Shown one piece after another: positions 19,329 through 27,858 of a stretch of DNA of 64,000 bases (position 1 is its first letter; each line of letters begins with the position of its first letter). A program made the translations under genes and the position numbers. The notes under the pieces are model-generated. The model did not search any database, had not been told where the DNA came from, and was given only the letters and a program-made list of their open reading frames with translations. Origin of the DNA: Pseudomonas wenzhouensis (GTDB taxonomy: Bacteria; Pseudomonadota; Gammaproteobacteria; Pseudomonadales; Pseudomonadaceae); the NCBI RefSeq assembly GCF_021029445.1, contig NZ_CP072610.1, forward strand, positions 992,001 through 1,056,000, in the 5' to 3' direction.

Positions 19329-20921
19329 TCAGCTCAGTTTGCGCGGATGGGCGAAGGTGATGCGGAAGCAACTGCCGCCCCCTTCGCGAGGTTTATAGTC
19401 CAGGCGGGCCTGGTTGCTCTGGCACAGCTCACGGGAGATATACAGGCCGAGGCCGGTGCCTTTGTTCTCGGTAGTGTAGAAGGGCTCGAAGATGTGCTGC
19501 TCCTGTTCGGGCGGCACGCCGGGGCCATCGTCGAGAATCTCCAGCACTGGCAGATCACTGGTGTCATCGCGAAACAGGCGTAGCCAGACCTGGCCGAGCC
19601 GGTGCTTCTGGGCGCTATAGCGCAGGCCGTTCTGCACCAGATTGGTCAGTACCTGGTTCAACTGCTGTGGATCCATGCGCGTCTGCAGGCTGCCGCCCTG
19701 GGTTTTCAGGTGGAGCTGCCGGTCGGCCGGTGCCGAGCTGCGAAATTCGCTGGCGAAGCGGTGTAGCCAGTATTTCAGGTCGAGCAGTTGTGCTTCGGCC
19801 TGGCGCCGGCGCGAGAGCTGCAGGACGTTCTCGATCACCAGGTTCATGCGTTTGGAGTGATCCTGAATGATCTGCGCCAGGCGCTGATCCGGGCCTTGCA
19901 AGTCTTCCGATTCCTGCAACAACTGCGCGGCATGGCTGATTGCGCCGAGCGGGTTGCGAATTTCGTGGGCGATGCCGGCGGTCAGGCGACCCAGCGAGGC
20001 CAGTTTGAGTTGCTGGGCCTGCTGGGCGATCTGCGAGATGTCGTCGAGAAACACCAGCGTATGTTGCTGGCCATCGCGTTGCAGGGAAATGAAGCTCGGT
20101 TGCAGCACCGGGCCATCGACCTGCGCCTGCAGGCTTTCCGGGCGCAGCGTCGGGTTGTGCAGCCACTGCTGCAGGCGTTTGACCAGCTCGGGGCAGTGTG
20201 GGTCGATGATCTTGCCGGTCAGTTCGCCACGGCCCAGTAGCTGCGTCGCGCCCTGATTGGCCAGCAGCACGCGATGTTGGGTGTCGAGCACCAGGATGCC
20301 GGTGCGCATGCGTTGCAGGATCTGCGCATTGAGCTCTTCGAGGTTGGCTACGTCGGCTGCACGCTTTTCGGCCAGGGTTTCACTGATCTGCAGGCGTCGG
20401 GTGATGCCCTGGATGAATAACGCGCCAGCGAAACACAGCGCGCCGAGGGCGCCGGCCTGCACGTACTGGGCAGCGGCAGCGGGGTGGCTGAGACTGAGGT
20501 AGAAGGTCAGGTAGATCAGCGCTATCGCGGCGATGGCGGCGATCAACAGGCCAACGCGACCGCGCAGCAGGATGTTGGCGATCGCTACGGCCACCACCAG
20601 CAGGTTACCGATACCGCTGGGTGTACCGCCGGCTGCATAGAACAGGGCCGAGAGAAAGATCACATCGACCAGCGCCAGGCTGAACAGCTGCATCAGGTGC
20701 TTGGGCCGATGCACCAGCACTGCGATGAAGATATTGAGGATCAGGTAGACCCAGCTGCCGGTACGAAACAGCTCGATATGCACGACATCGAAAAACTGCT
20801 CGTCGAAGTTGCTGGAAATCAGCAGAACCAGGGCCAGGCCGATACTCAGGCGATAAAGATGGTAAAGCCTGAGAATGCGCCGTCCCTGGGTTCGGCTTGG
20901 TGTGCTGAGTTCAGCGTTCAC
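19329..20921 (-). CDS. pilS: Sensor histidine kinase PilS
   Basis: Inner-membrane kinase that phosphorylates PilR and senses pilin levels. The 530-residue protein has about six hydrophobic segments in the first 190 residues, then a PAS-like domain. The HisKA box GIAHEIRNPLGAISHAAQLL carries the phosphorylated His. The ATPase domain has N-box NGLRYSA, G1 DDGPGVPPEQ and G2 GTGLGLYISREL. Its start overlaps the end of the small gene at 20911 by 11 bp. Confidence 0.95.
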   Translation of the reverse strand: MNAELSTPSRTQGRRILRLYHLYRLSIGLALVLLISSNFDEQFFDVVHIELFRTGSWVYLILNIFIAVLVHRPKHLMQLFSLALVDVIFLSALFYAAGGTPSGIGNLLVVAVAIANILLRGRVGLLIAAIAAIALIYLTFYLSLSHPAAAAQYVQAGALGALCFAGALFIQGITRRLQISETLAEKRAADVANLEELNAQILQRMRTGILVLDTQHRVLLANQGATQLLGRGELTGKIIDPHCPELVKRLQQWLHNPTLRPESLQAQVDGPVLQPSFISLQRDGQQHTLVFLDDISQIAQQAQQLKLASLGRLTAGIAHEIRNPLGAISHAAQLLQESEDLQGPDQRLAQIIQDHSKRMNLVIENVLQLSRRRQAEAQLLDLKYWLHRFASEFRSSAPADRQLHLKTQGGSLQTRMDPQQLNQVLTNLVQNGLRYSAQKHRLGQVWLRLFRDDTSDLPVLEILDDGPGVPPEQEQHIFEPFYTTENKGTGLGLYISRELCQSNQARLDYKPREGGGSCFRITFAHPRKLS

Positions 20922-21147
20922 CTGTGTGTGGGCCTTGTTCGAGGTGAGCCTGGCTGCAGTACCACTGCTGATCCTGGCTCAGTGCCTGGGCCTTGGGGAT
21001 GTGCACGCCACAATGCGCGCAGCGAACCATGGGCGCGGCGGCGTCCTCGGCTGCGCGCGTGCGTTTGGGCTGGCTGATGAAGCGGCGCCAGATCCAGATC
21101 GCGGCAAAGATGATGGCGACCCAGAACAGCAGGCGGAAAAGACCCAT
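20911..21147 (-). CDS. PP0621-type small membrane protein with zinc-binding motif
   Basis: A 78-residue protein with one N-terminal transmembrane helix (LFRLLFWVAIIFAAIWIW). A positively charged linker and a C-terminal CxxC...C...H pattern (VRCAHCGVHIP and WYCSQAHLEQG) resemble a small zinc ribbon. I recognise it as the conserved small gene upstream of pilS in pseudomonads (P. putida PP0621 family); its function is unknown. The 11-bp overlap with pilS suggests co-expression with the sensor. Confidence 0.8.
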   Translation of the reverse strand: MGLFRLLFWVAIIFAAIWIWRRFISQPKRTRAAEDAAAPMVRCAHCGVHIPKAQALSQDQQWYCSQAHLEQGPHTGER

Positions 21148-21282
21148 ATCGTGCTCTTTTGTTCGTTGAAAGTCGGCAGTTTAGCCAAGCCGAGTGCATC
21201 GGCACAGTGCAGCGAAGGCAGCGTGTGAGCTGTTTCCTCGCGGCAGGGCGGTTGATGGTTGCAGGCCTCTAATACCGGGCAT

Positions 21283-21306
21283 GAAAAAGGGAGGCCGTAG
21301 CCTCCC
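21283..21306 (-). terminator. Intrinsic terminator of bamD
   Basis: GGGAGGC-CGTA-GCCTCCC 7-bp hairpin followed on the minus strand by TTTTTC, 20 bp beyond the bamD stop. Confidence 0.85.
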
Positions 21307-21325
21307 TCGTTCAGTTACGCTGCGC

Positions 21326-22318
21326 TCAGTCGAACAGACCGAAGGTCAGGTAGCTCCAGATCGAGCGCTTCTTCGCCGTTTCGCCGGTTTTGGCGTCCTG
21401 CTGCAGTTCACGCGGGATCTGCTGTGCGGCGTCTTCATACTGGCGGATGACGTCCTGGCTGGCGCGGGTTTCACCCGGTGGCAGCGGCGTTTCGGTTTCG
21501 ATCAGGCCCAGGGTGGCCTTGGCCAGCCAGGAGCGGTTGTCGGCTTCCTCTTCGAGCGGCACGAACTCACCGCTTTCCAGGGTCGGGTGATCGGGGTAGT
21601 TGAGCTTGAGGGTTTCCAGGCTGCTGGCGGCCAGGTCATCCAGCGACAGGCGCTGATAGGCTTCGGTCATGATCGCCAGGCCGTCACCGACCGACGGGGT
21701 TTCCTGGAAGTTTTCCACCACGAAGCGGCCACGGTTGGCGGCGGCAACATAGGCCTGGCGGGTCAGGTAGTAGTGACCGACGTGGACTTCATAGGCGGCC
21801 AGCAGGTTGCGCAGGTAGATCATGCGCTGCTTGGCGTCCGGGGCGTAGCGGCTGGTCGGGTAGCGGCTGGTGAGCTGGGCGAACTCGTTGTAGGAGTCGC
21901 GCGCGGCGCCCGGGTCACGCTTGGTCATGTCCAGTGGCAGGAAGCGCGCCAGCAGACCGCGATCCTGGTCGAAGGAGGCCAGACCCTTGAGGTAATAGGC
22001 GTAGTCGACGTTGGCGTGCTGCGGGTGCAGGCGGATGAAGCGCTCGGCGGACGACTTGGCGGCCTCCGGCTCGGCATTCTTGTAGTAGGCGTAGATCAGC
22101 TCCAGCTGCGCCTGCTCGGCATAGCGCCCGAACGGATAGCGCGACTCCAGCGCCTTCAGTTTGGCGATGGCCTGGGTGTAGCTGCGGTTGTCCAGGTCGG
22201 CCTGGGCCTGCTGGTACAGCTCCACCTCGCTGAGGTTTTCATCGACCTCCGGCTGCTTGGAGGAGCAGGCGGCGGTAAGGGCGAGGATGGCGATCAGCAG
22301 CAGGTGTTTCACTTGCAT
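21326..22318 (-). CDS. bamD: Outer-membrane assembly lipoprotein BamD (ComL)
   Basis: Essential lipoprotein of the BAM complex, which folds outer-membrane proteins such as AlgE. The 330-residue protein has a lipoprotein signal peptide with lipobox LTAAC (Cys at about residue 18). TPR repeats follow ([40 protein letters not shown] and similar). The C-terminal extension beyond residue 250 is the longer tail usual in Pseudomonas. It is monocistronic with its own terminator, and divergent from rluD across a mobile-element insertion. Confidence 0.96.
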   Translation of the reverse strand: MQVKHLLLIAILALTAACSSKQPEVDENLSEVELYQQAQADLDNRSYTQAIAKLKALESRYPFGRYAEQAQLELIYAYYKNAEPEAAKSSAERFIRLHPQHANVDYAYYLKGLASFDQDRGLLARFLPLDMTKRDPGAARDSYNEFAQLTSRYPTSRYAPDAKQRMIYLRNLLAAYEVHVGHYYLTRQAYVAAANRGRFVVENFQETPSVGDGLAIMTEAYQRLSLDDLAASSLETLKLNYPDHPTLESGEFVPLEEEADNRSWLAKATLGLIETETPLPPGETRASQDVIRQYEDAAQQIPRELQQDAKTGETAKKRSIWSYLTFGLFD

Positions 22319-22452
22319 GGCGGCTTGCGTCCCTGTGACGGCCGCGCGGCCGTCCTGTTATGATGAGCGCCCCCGGAACCCCTGGGGCAAAGACGCCGTA
22401 TTTAACCACAAGCCTGTCGCCGAAACCAAAGGCCTGGCTCCCGCCGTTGCCA

Positions 22453-22593
22453 AGAGCCTGTTCAAAGTTTCGCGAGCTAGAGCAATGCAAGGCAAAAACA
22501 GGCGAGGAAGCGGAGTTTACTAATGTAAATGAGCACTCCGAGCCTGTTTTTAACGCAGCAGGGCCGACGCGCAGCAGACTTTGAACAGGTTCT
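22453..22593. mobile_element. MITE-like element (141 bp) abutting rluD
   Basis: No coding capacity. The ends are near-perfect inverted repeats: AGAGCCTGTTCAAAGTTT at the left, and the complement of AGAACCTGTTCAAAGTCT at the right. The interior is itself an imperfect palindrome, with AAAAACAGGC at 22495-22504 and GCCTGTTTTT further right. About 70 bp of the core recur at 29919-29992. The right end stops 3 bp before the rluD start codon, so the ribosome site there must come partly from the element. Confidence 0.75.
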
Positions 22594-22596
22594 GAG

Positions 22597-23571
22597 ATGA
22601 CTTCTATAAACAAACAGCTAATCCAACTCCAGGCCGTCGTTCCCTTTGAACAAGGCGGTCAACGCCTCGACCAGGTGGCTGCGCAGCTGTTTGGCGAGTT
22701 CTCCCGTTCGCGCCTGTCCACCTGGATCAAGGAAGGCCGGCTGACCGTCGATGGCACCGTGGCACGCCCGCGCGATACCGTGCATGCCGGCTCGACCCTG
22801 GTACTCGATGCCGAGCAGGAAGCGCAGGGCGAGTGGGTCGCGCAGGACATCGAACTGAACATCGTCTACGAAGACGAACACCTGCTGGTGATCGACAAGC
22901 CCGCAGGCCTGGTGGTGCATCCGGCTGCCGGGCATGCCGACGGCACCCTGCTCAACGCCCTGCTGCACCACGTACCGGATATCGTCAATGTGCCGCGTGC
23001 CGGTATCGTCCATCGCCTGGACAAGGACACCACCGGCCTGATGGTGGTGGCCAAGACCCTGCAGGCGCAGACCAATCTGGTCGAGCAACTGCAGAAGCGT
23101 ACCGTCAGCCGCATCTATGAATGCATCTGCATCGGCATGATCACCGCCGGCGGCACCATCGATGCGCCGATTGGCCGCAGCTCCAGCCAGCGCCAGCGCA
23201 TGGCTGTGACCGATGGCGGCAAGCCGGCGATCAGTCACTACCGCGTGCTCGAGCGCTACCGTTCGCACACCCATGTGCGGGTCAAGCTGGAAACCGGGCG
23301 CACGCACCAGATTCGCGTACACATGACCCACGTTGGCTATCCGCTGGTGGGCGATCCGGTCTATGCCGGACGTTTCCGCATTCCGCCAGCCGCCAGCCCG
23401 ACCCTGGTGCAGAGCCTCAAGGAATTCCCGCGTCAGGCCCTGCATGCGCGCTTCCTCGAGTTGGATCACCCGGCTACCGGCAAGCGCATGAAGTGGGAGT
23501 CGGCGCTGCCGGATGATCTGGTCTGGCTGCTGACCCTGTTGCGTCAGGATCGCGAGGCCTTCGTCGGGTGA
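22597..23571 (+). CDS. rluD: 23S rRNA pseudouridine synthase RluD
   Basis: Makes pseudouridines 1911/1915/1917 in helix 69 of 23S rRNA. The 324-residue protein has an N-terminal S4 domain (QRLDQVAAQLFGEFSRSRL). The catalytic domain has HRLDKDTTGLMVVAKT (catalytic Asp) near residue 140 and the downstream block KLETGRTHQIRVHM. An in-frame TGA at 22582-22584 confines the start to the last bases of the adjacent MITE or the ATG at 22597. The only Shine-Dalgarno-like sequence, CAGG at 22586-22589, is inside the MITE terminus. It overlaps pgeF by 4 bp. Confidence 0.96.
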   Translation: MTSINKQLIQLQAVVPFEQGGQRLDQVAAQLFGEFSRSRLSTWIKEGRLTVDGTVARPRDTVHAGSTLVLDAEQEAQGEWVAQDIELNIVYEDEHLLVIDKPAGLVVHPAAGHADGTLLNALLHHVPDIVNVPRAGIVHRLDKDTTGLMVVAKTLQAQTNLVEQLQKRTVSRIYECICIGMITAGGTIDAPIGRSSSQRQRMAVTDGGKPAISHYRVLERYRSHTHVRVKLETGRTHQIRVHMTHVGYPLVGDPVYAGRFRIPPAASPTLVQSLKEFPRQALHARFLELDHPATGKRMKWESALPDDLVWLLTLLRQDREAFVG

Positions 23572-24299
23572 GTGTTCACGACTGGCTGACGCCCGACTGG
23601 CCCGCGCCGGCCAACGTGCGTGCCTGCGTTACCACCCGTAGTGGCGGTATCAGCGCAGCGCCATTCGAGACGTTCAACCTCGGTGATCATGTCGAGGATG
23701 ACCCGCAGGCGGTGGCCAGCAACCGTCAGCATCTGGTCGAGGCTCTGGGGTGCCAACCCGCCTGGTTGCGCCAGGTGCATGGCATCGTGGTGGCTAAAGC
23801 CGATCCGGCCGTGGTGATCGAAGCCGATGGCAACTGGACGGCCACCCCCGGTATCGCCTGCACGGCGATGACCGCCGACTGTCTGCCTGCCCTGTTTTGT
23901 GATCGTGCGGGTACCCGTGTGGCCGCCGCGCATGCTGGCTGGCGCGGCTTGGCCGGCGGTGTGCTGGAAGCCACCGTGCAGGCGCTCAACGTGGCGCCGC
24001 AGGAGCTGTTGGTGTGGCTCGGTCCGGCCATTGGCCCGGCAGCGTTCGAGGTCGGTGGCGAAGTGCGCGAGGCCTTCGTGCAACGGCATGCCGAGGCTGC
24101 CATTGCCTTCGTGCCCAGCGTCAATGCCGGCAAATTCATGGCCGATATCTACCAGTTGGCGCGCATTCGTCTGGCTGCCATTGGCGTCACCGCCGTCAGC
24201 GGTGGCGGGTTGTGTACCTACAGCGACCCGCGTTTCTACTCCTACCGCCGCAGTGCCCGAACCGGGCGTTTCGCTTCGCTGATCTGGCTGCAGCCCTGA
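23568..24299 (+). CDS. pgeF: Peptidoglycan editing factor PgeF (YfiH, laccase-domain family)
   Basis: A 243-residue multicopper-oxidase-like protein; the E. coli family member removes wrongly built UDP-MurNAc-L-Ser intermediates. Family blocks are TTRSGGISAAPFETFNLGDH, QVHG, TADCLPALF, AAAHAGWRGLAGGVLEATV and GLCTYSDPRFYSYRR. The start is GTG at 23568, overlapping the rluD stop (GTGA), the conserved rluD-pgeF pairing. In P. aeruginosa clpB follows; here an old-yellow-enzyme gene does. Confidence 0.93.
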   Translation: MSVHDWLTPDWPAPANVRACVTTRSGGISAAPFETFNLGDHVEDDPQAVASNRQHLVEALGCQPAWLRQVHGIVVAKADPAVVIEADGNWTATPGIACTAMTADCLPALFCDRAGTRVAAAHAGWRGLAGGVLEATVQALNVAPQELLVWLGPAIGPAAFEVGGEVREAFVQRHAEAAIAFVPSVNAGKFMADIYQLARIRLAAIGVTAVSGGGLCTYSDPRFYSYRRSARTGRFASLIWLQP

Positions 24300-24415
24300 A
24301 GCAGGCTCTGGCTCTTAATCACTATCATCAATAGTGCTGTGCCGCGTGAGGCGGCTGAGCTTATTCTCCTGGCAACGAGCGTGCCCGATGCGCGCAATCT
24401 GACCAGAGAGGAACG

Positions 24416-25528
24416 ATGATGAACGCCCCCGCACAAGCCCTGTTCACCCCCTTCCAGCTCGGCAATCTGGCGCTGCCGACCCGTGTGGTGATGGCGCCGA
24501 TGACCCGTTCTTTCTCGCCTGGTGGCGTGCCCAATGCGCAGGTGGTCGAGTACTACCGCCGTCGCGCCGCCGCCGGTGTGGGCCTGATCGTCACCGAGGG
24601 CACCACTGTCAATCACAAGGCGGCCAATGGCTACCCGAACGTGCCGCGTTTCTACGGCGAAGACGCCCTGGCGGGCTGGAAGCAGGTGGTCGACGCCGTG
24701 CATGCCGCAGGCGGCAAGATCGTTCCGCAGCTCTGGCATGTGGGCAACGTGCGTCGCCTGGGCACCGAGCCGGACGCCAGCGTGCCCGGCTATGGCCCGA
24801 TGGAGAAACTCAAGGACGGCGAGGTGGTTGTTCATGGCATGACCCAGGCCGATATCGACGAGGTGATCGCCGCCTTCGCCCAGGCTGCGCGCGACGCCAA
24901 GGCCATCGGCATGGACGGTGTGGAGATTCACGGTGCCCACGGTTATCTGGTCGACCAGTTCTTCTGGGAAGGCAGCAACCAGCGCACCGACCAGTACGGC
25001 GGCGACCTGGCGGCGCGTTCGCGTTTTGCCATCGAACTGATCCAGGCGGTGCGCGCGGCGGTCGGCCCGGACTTCCCGATCATCCTGCGCTTCTCGCAGT
25101 GGAAGCAGCAGGACTACACCGCGCGCCTGGTGCAGACGCCGGAGCAACTGGAAGCCTTCCTCAAGCCGCTGTCCGAGGCCGGCGTGGACATTTTCCATTG
25201 CTCGACCCGTCGTTTCTGGGAGCCGGAATTCGAAGGCAGCGACCTTAACCTGGCCGGCTGGACGCGCAAGCTCACCGGCAAGCCGACCATCACTGTTGGC
25301 AGTGTCGGCCTGGACGGCGAGTTCCTGCAGTTCATGGTCAAGACCGACAAGGTGGCCGAGCCGGCCAGCCTGGAGAACCTGCTGGAGCGCCTGAACAAGC
25401 AGGAGTTCGACCTGGTCGCCGTGGGCCGTGCCTTGCTGGTCGACCCGGACTGGGCATTGAAAGTGCGTGAAGGCCGCGAGCAGGACATCCTGCCGTTCAG
25501 CCGCGAGGCGCTGACCACGTTGGTCTGA
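24416..25528 (+). CDS. NADH:flavin oxidoreductase, old yellow enzyme family
   Basis: FMN-dependent ene-reductase of 370 residues with a TIM-barrel fold. Visible features are the start FTPFQLGNLALPTRVVMAPM, the substrate-binding pair HGAHGYLVDQFF, the phosphate-binding block RTDQYGGDLAARSRFAIEL, and the C-terminal VAVGRALLVDPDW. Physiological substrate unknown; relatives reduce enals, maleimides or nitroesters. AGAGGAACG precedes two adjacent ATG codons (24416 and 24419), either of which could start. It is separated from pgeF by 116 bp, so it is probably its own unit. Confidence 0.9.
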   Translation: MMNAPAQALFTPFQLGNLALPTRVVMAPMTRSFSPGGVPNAQVVEYYRRRAAAGVGLIVTEGTTVNHKAANGYPNVPRFYGEDALAGWKQVVDAVHAAGGKIVPQLWHVGNVRRLGTEPDASVPGYGPMEKLKDGEVVVHGMTQADIDEVIAAFAQAARDAKAIGMDGVEIHGAHGYLVDQFFWEGSNQRTDQYGGDLAARSRFAIELIQAVRAAVGPDFPIILRFSQWKQQDYTARLVQTPEQLEAFLKPLSEAGVDIFHCSTRRFWEPEFEGSDLNLAGWTRKLTGKPTITVGSVGLDGEFLQFMVKTDKVAEPASLENLLERLNKQEFDLVAVGRALLVDPDWALKVREGREQDILPFSREALTTLV

Positions 25529-25558
25529 GCCCGCTTCTATCGGGCGCCGCGATCCGGT

Positions 25559-25599
25559 GCCCCGTGTTTCCAGCCCTGGCACATCGGGGCTTTTTACGT
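25559..25599 (+). terminator. Probable terminator of the old yellow enzyme gene
   Basis: GCCCCGTG...CACATCGGGGC imperfect stem with a GC-rich base followed by TTTTTAC, about 30 bp after the stop codon. Confidence 0.6.
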
Positions 25600-25612
25600 C
25601 CGCTGCTACGTT

Positions 25613-26818
25613 TTAGCCATCCTGCATCTCGCCCCGGATTTCATCCGGGCTACCGGCATTGGCGATCTTCGGGCGCGGCTGCATGGCACTGCGCAGATGC
25701 TGCTCGAACTGCATCACGATGTCGTCCCAGCTCAGGTGGCTGGCATGCCGGCGCGCATTGAGGCGGATGCGTCGCAGCACTTCGCTATCGGCGAGCAATT
25801 CGCAGGCAGCTGCGCAGAAACCGGCCTCGTCCCCCGGACGGGCGAGCATGCCGTTGTGCTGGTGATGGATATGCTGAGCGGCTGCAGCCTGGTCGAACGC
25901 CACCACGGCCAGGCTCGAGGCCAGGGCTTCCAGCACCACGTTGCCGAAGGTTTCCGAGAGGCTGGGAAACAGGAACAGATCGCCTGATGCATAGTGCGTG
26001 GCCAAGGCCTCGCCGCGTTGCAGGCCACAGAACAGCGCATCCGGCAACTGCGCCTGAAGGTTGGTGCGTAGCGGCCCGTCACCGACCAGGATCAGACGCA
26101 TGCGGCGCTGCGGCTGTACCTGCTGCAGGGCGCGGAAGGCCTTGACCAGCAAGCCGAGGTTCTTCTCCGCTGCCAGGCGCCCGACATGCACGACGGCCAG
26201 GTCATCAGGCTCCAGCCCCCAGCGTGCGCGCAGCGCCTCGCTACGCCTGCGCGGGTTGAACAACTGGCTGTCGACGCCACGGGCCAGCAGGGCCAGGCGT
26301 TCGAAGTCTCGGCGTTGCAGATCGACCTGCTGGCCGACGCTCGGCACCAGCGTCAGCTGCGTGCGGTTGTGGAACCAGCGCAGGTAGTTGGTCATCGCCC
26401 GTGTCAGCAGGCCGAACCCGTAATGCCCGGTGTACTGCTGGAAGTTGGTGTGAAAGCCGCTTACCACCGGGATTGCCAGGCGCCTCGCCGCGCGCAGGGC
26501 GGACAGACCTAGTGGGCCTTCGGTGGCGATATACAGCACATCCGGGCGTTGCCTTTGCCAGCGCCGCAGCAGCTTGTGCAGCGATGACTGGCCCCATTGC
26601 AGGCCGGGATAGCCGGGCAGCGACCAGCCGCGCGTGAGCAGCACGTCATCATCGGCCGCGTGTGCCGGGTCGACTTCCTGGCGAGGCCGTATTAGTTGCA
26701 CGCGATGGCCGCGCCCACGCAGACCCTCGACCAGGCGCCCGAGGGTGTTGGCCACGCCGTTGATTTCCGGCGGGAAGGTTTCGCTGATCAGGGCGACATG
26801 CAGAGACGGTGCGTTCAT
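25613..26818 (-). CDS. GT4-family glycosyltransferase (mannosyltransferase-like)
   Basis: A 401-residue GT-B glycosyltransferase. The N-terminal domain has ISETFPPEINGVANTLGRL and SGFHTNFQQYTGHYG. The C-terminal nucleotide-sugar domain has HVGRLAAEKNLGLLVKAF and the E-x7-E motif SETFGNVVLEALAS. Relatives use GDP-mannose or UDP-glucose to glycosylate lipids; acceptor and donor cannot be decided here. ATGs at 26842 and 26818 are both possible starts. The last 14 codons lie in a REP repeat, which forms the C-terminal tail (NAGSPDEIRGEMQDG). It is convergent with the upstream OYE gene and followed by no close partner. Confidence 0.88.
   Translation of the reverse strand: MNAPSLHVALISETFPPEINGVANTLGRLVEGLRGRGHRVQLIRPRQEVDPAHAADDDVLLTRGWSLPGYPGLQWGQSSLHKLLRRWQRQRPDVLYIATEGPLGLSALRAARRLAIPVVSGFHTNFQQYTGHYGFGLLTRAMTNYLRWFHNRTQLTLVPSVGQQVDLQRRDFERLALLARGVDSQLFNPRRRSEALRARWGLEPDDLAVVHVGRLAAEKNLGLLVKAFRALQQVQPQRRMRLILVGDGPLRTNLQAQLPDALFCGLQRGEALATHYASGDLFLFPSLSETFGNVVLEALASSLAVVAFDQAAAAQHIHHQHNGMLARPGDEAGFCAAACELLADSEVLRRIRLNARRHASHLSWDDIVMQFEQHLRSAMQPRPKIANAGSPDEIRGEMQDG
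25631..25654. repeat. Single REP (GTAGCCCGGAT type) inside a coding region
   Basis: GCCCCGGATTTCATCCGGGC followed by TACC matches the REP half repeated at 8201, 32372, 33226 and 52956. It is translated as the C-terminus of the GT4 glycosyltransferase. Confidence 0.85.
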
Positions 26819-26876
26819 GTATGCAGTCTCTGCCTGGGTCATGTAGTGCACATGACCGTCAGATTGCAGTTGTGTG

Positions 26877-27779
26877 TCAGGCGAGTAAGCCGTGCAACTG
26901 TTCACGTAGCCAGATATGGGCCGGATCGTGGTGCTGCTGACGGTGCCAGATCAGGCTGATCTGCACGGCCGGCATATCGAAAGGCAGGGGCGCCACCTGC
27001 AGCGCGAACAGCGCCGCGAAGGCGTTGGCCAGGCGCGCCGGTACGGTGCCGAGCAGGTCGGTCTGGGCAACGATGGCCGGAATCGGCAGGTAGTTGGGCA
27101 GATGCAGCGCCGCCTGGCGCCTGACCTTGGCTGAGCCCAGGACGATTTCCAGGGGTGAGCCGCGTCCGGCGCGCGGCGTCACGATCACGTGGCGTGCCTG
27201 CTGATAGGCGCGACGACTGAGGCCACCGACGAAGGCCGGATGATTCTGGCGGCCGATCACTACCAGCGTTTCTTCGCGCAGCGGCGCGTAATGCAGGTCG
27301 GGCGAATCGACGTGCAGGTAGTCGACGGCCAGATCCAGGGCACCGCTCTCCAGGCGCGGCAGCAGGTTGTCGGCGTCGTCGCTGTGCGCCACCAGTTCCA
27401 CCTGCGGCGCGACACGGGCCAGGTGTGCCTGCAGCATCGGTAGCAGCGCGGCCTGGGCGTAGTCGTTGAGCGACAGGCTGAACACGTGCGATGCCTGGGC
27501 ATCGAAGGGTTCTGCCGGGCCGAGGCCGGCCTGCAGCAATTGCAGCGCCTGGCGCACGGGCGGGTAGAGCGCCTGGGCGCGCGCGGTCGGCGTCATGCCG
27601 CGCGCGGTGCGTCGGAACAACTCCTCGCCCAGTTGCTGGCGCAGGCGGGCCAGGGCGTTGCTGACGGTCGACTGGCTCAGGTGCAGGCGCTGAGCCGCAC
27701 GGGTCAGGTTGCCTTCCTGCATCAGGGCATCGAAGACCAGCAGCAGGTTGAGATCGAGCTGGCGTAAATTCGTTATCAA
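26877..27779 (-). CDS. LysR-family transcriptional regulator
   Basis: A 300-residue LTTR. The N-terminal winged helix-turn-helix is LDLNLLLVFDALMQEGNLTRAAQRLHLSQ and STVSNALARLRQQLG, followed by a periplasmic-binding-protein-like effector domain. The DNA-binding part resembles the NodD/NahR subgroup. No ATG precedes the HTH. In-frame TTG codons at 27779 and 27797 are the only starts that keep it whole; 27779 gives MITNLRQLDLNL, close to family starts. It is divergent from the hydroxylase fusion gene, which is its likely target. Confidence 0.87.
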   Translation of the reverse strand: MITNLRQLDLNLLLVFDALMQEGNLTRAAQRLHLSQSTVSNALARLRQQLGEELFRRTARGMTPTARAQALYPPVRQALQLLQAGLGPAEPFDAQASHVFSLSLNDYAQAALLPMLQAHLARVAPQVELVAHSDDADNLLPRLESGALDLAVDYLHVDSPDLHYAPLREETLVVIGRQNHPAFVGGLSRRAYQQARHVIVTPRAGRGSPLEIVLGSAKVRRQAALHLPNYLPIPAIVAQTDLLGTVPARLANAFAALFALQVAPLPFDMPAVQISLIWHRQQHHDPAHIWLREQLHGLLA

Positions 27780-27803
27780 GAATAATGCTCTTGTCAACTA
27801 TCC

Positions 27804-27817
27804 ATTATTCGAATGAT
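27804..27817. promoter_or_regulatory. Candidate LysR operator between divergent genes
   Basis: ATTATTCGAATGAT is a near-perfect 14-bp palindrome centred on TTCGAA in the 61-79 bp divergent intergenic space. Its size and symmetry fit a T-N11-A LysR site. No binding data. Confidence 0.5.
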
Positions 27818-27858
27818 CTGGTCGGGCTTAGAATCTTGTCAATGCAGAGGAGAGCGTC

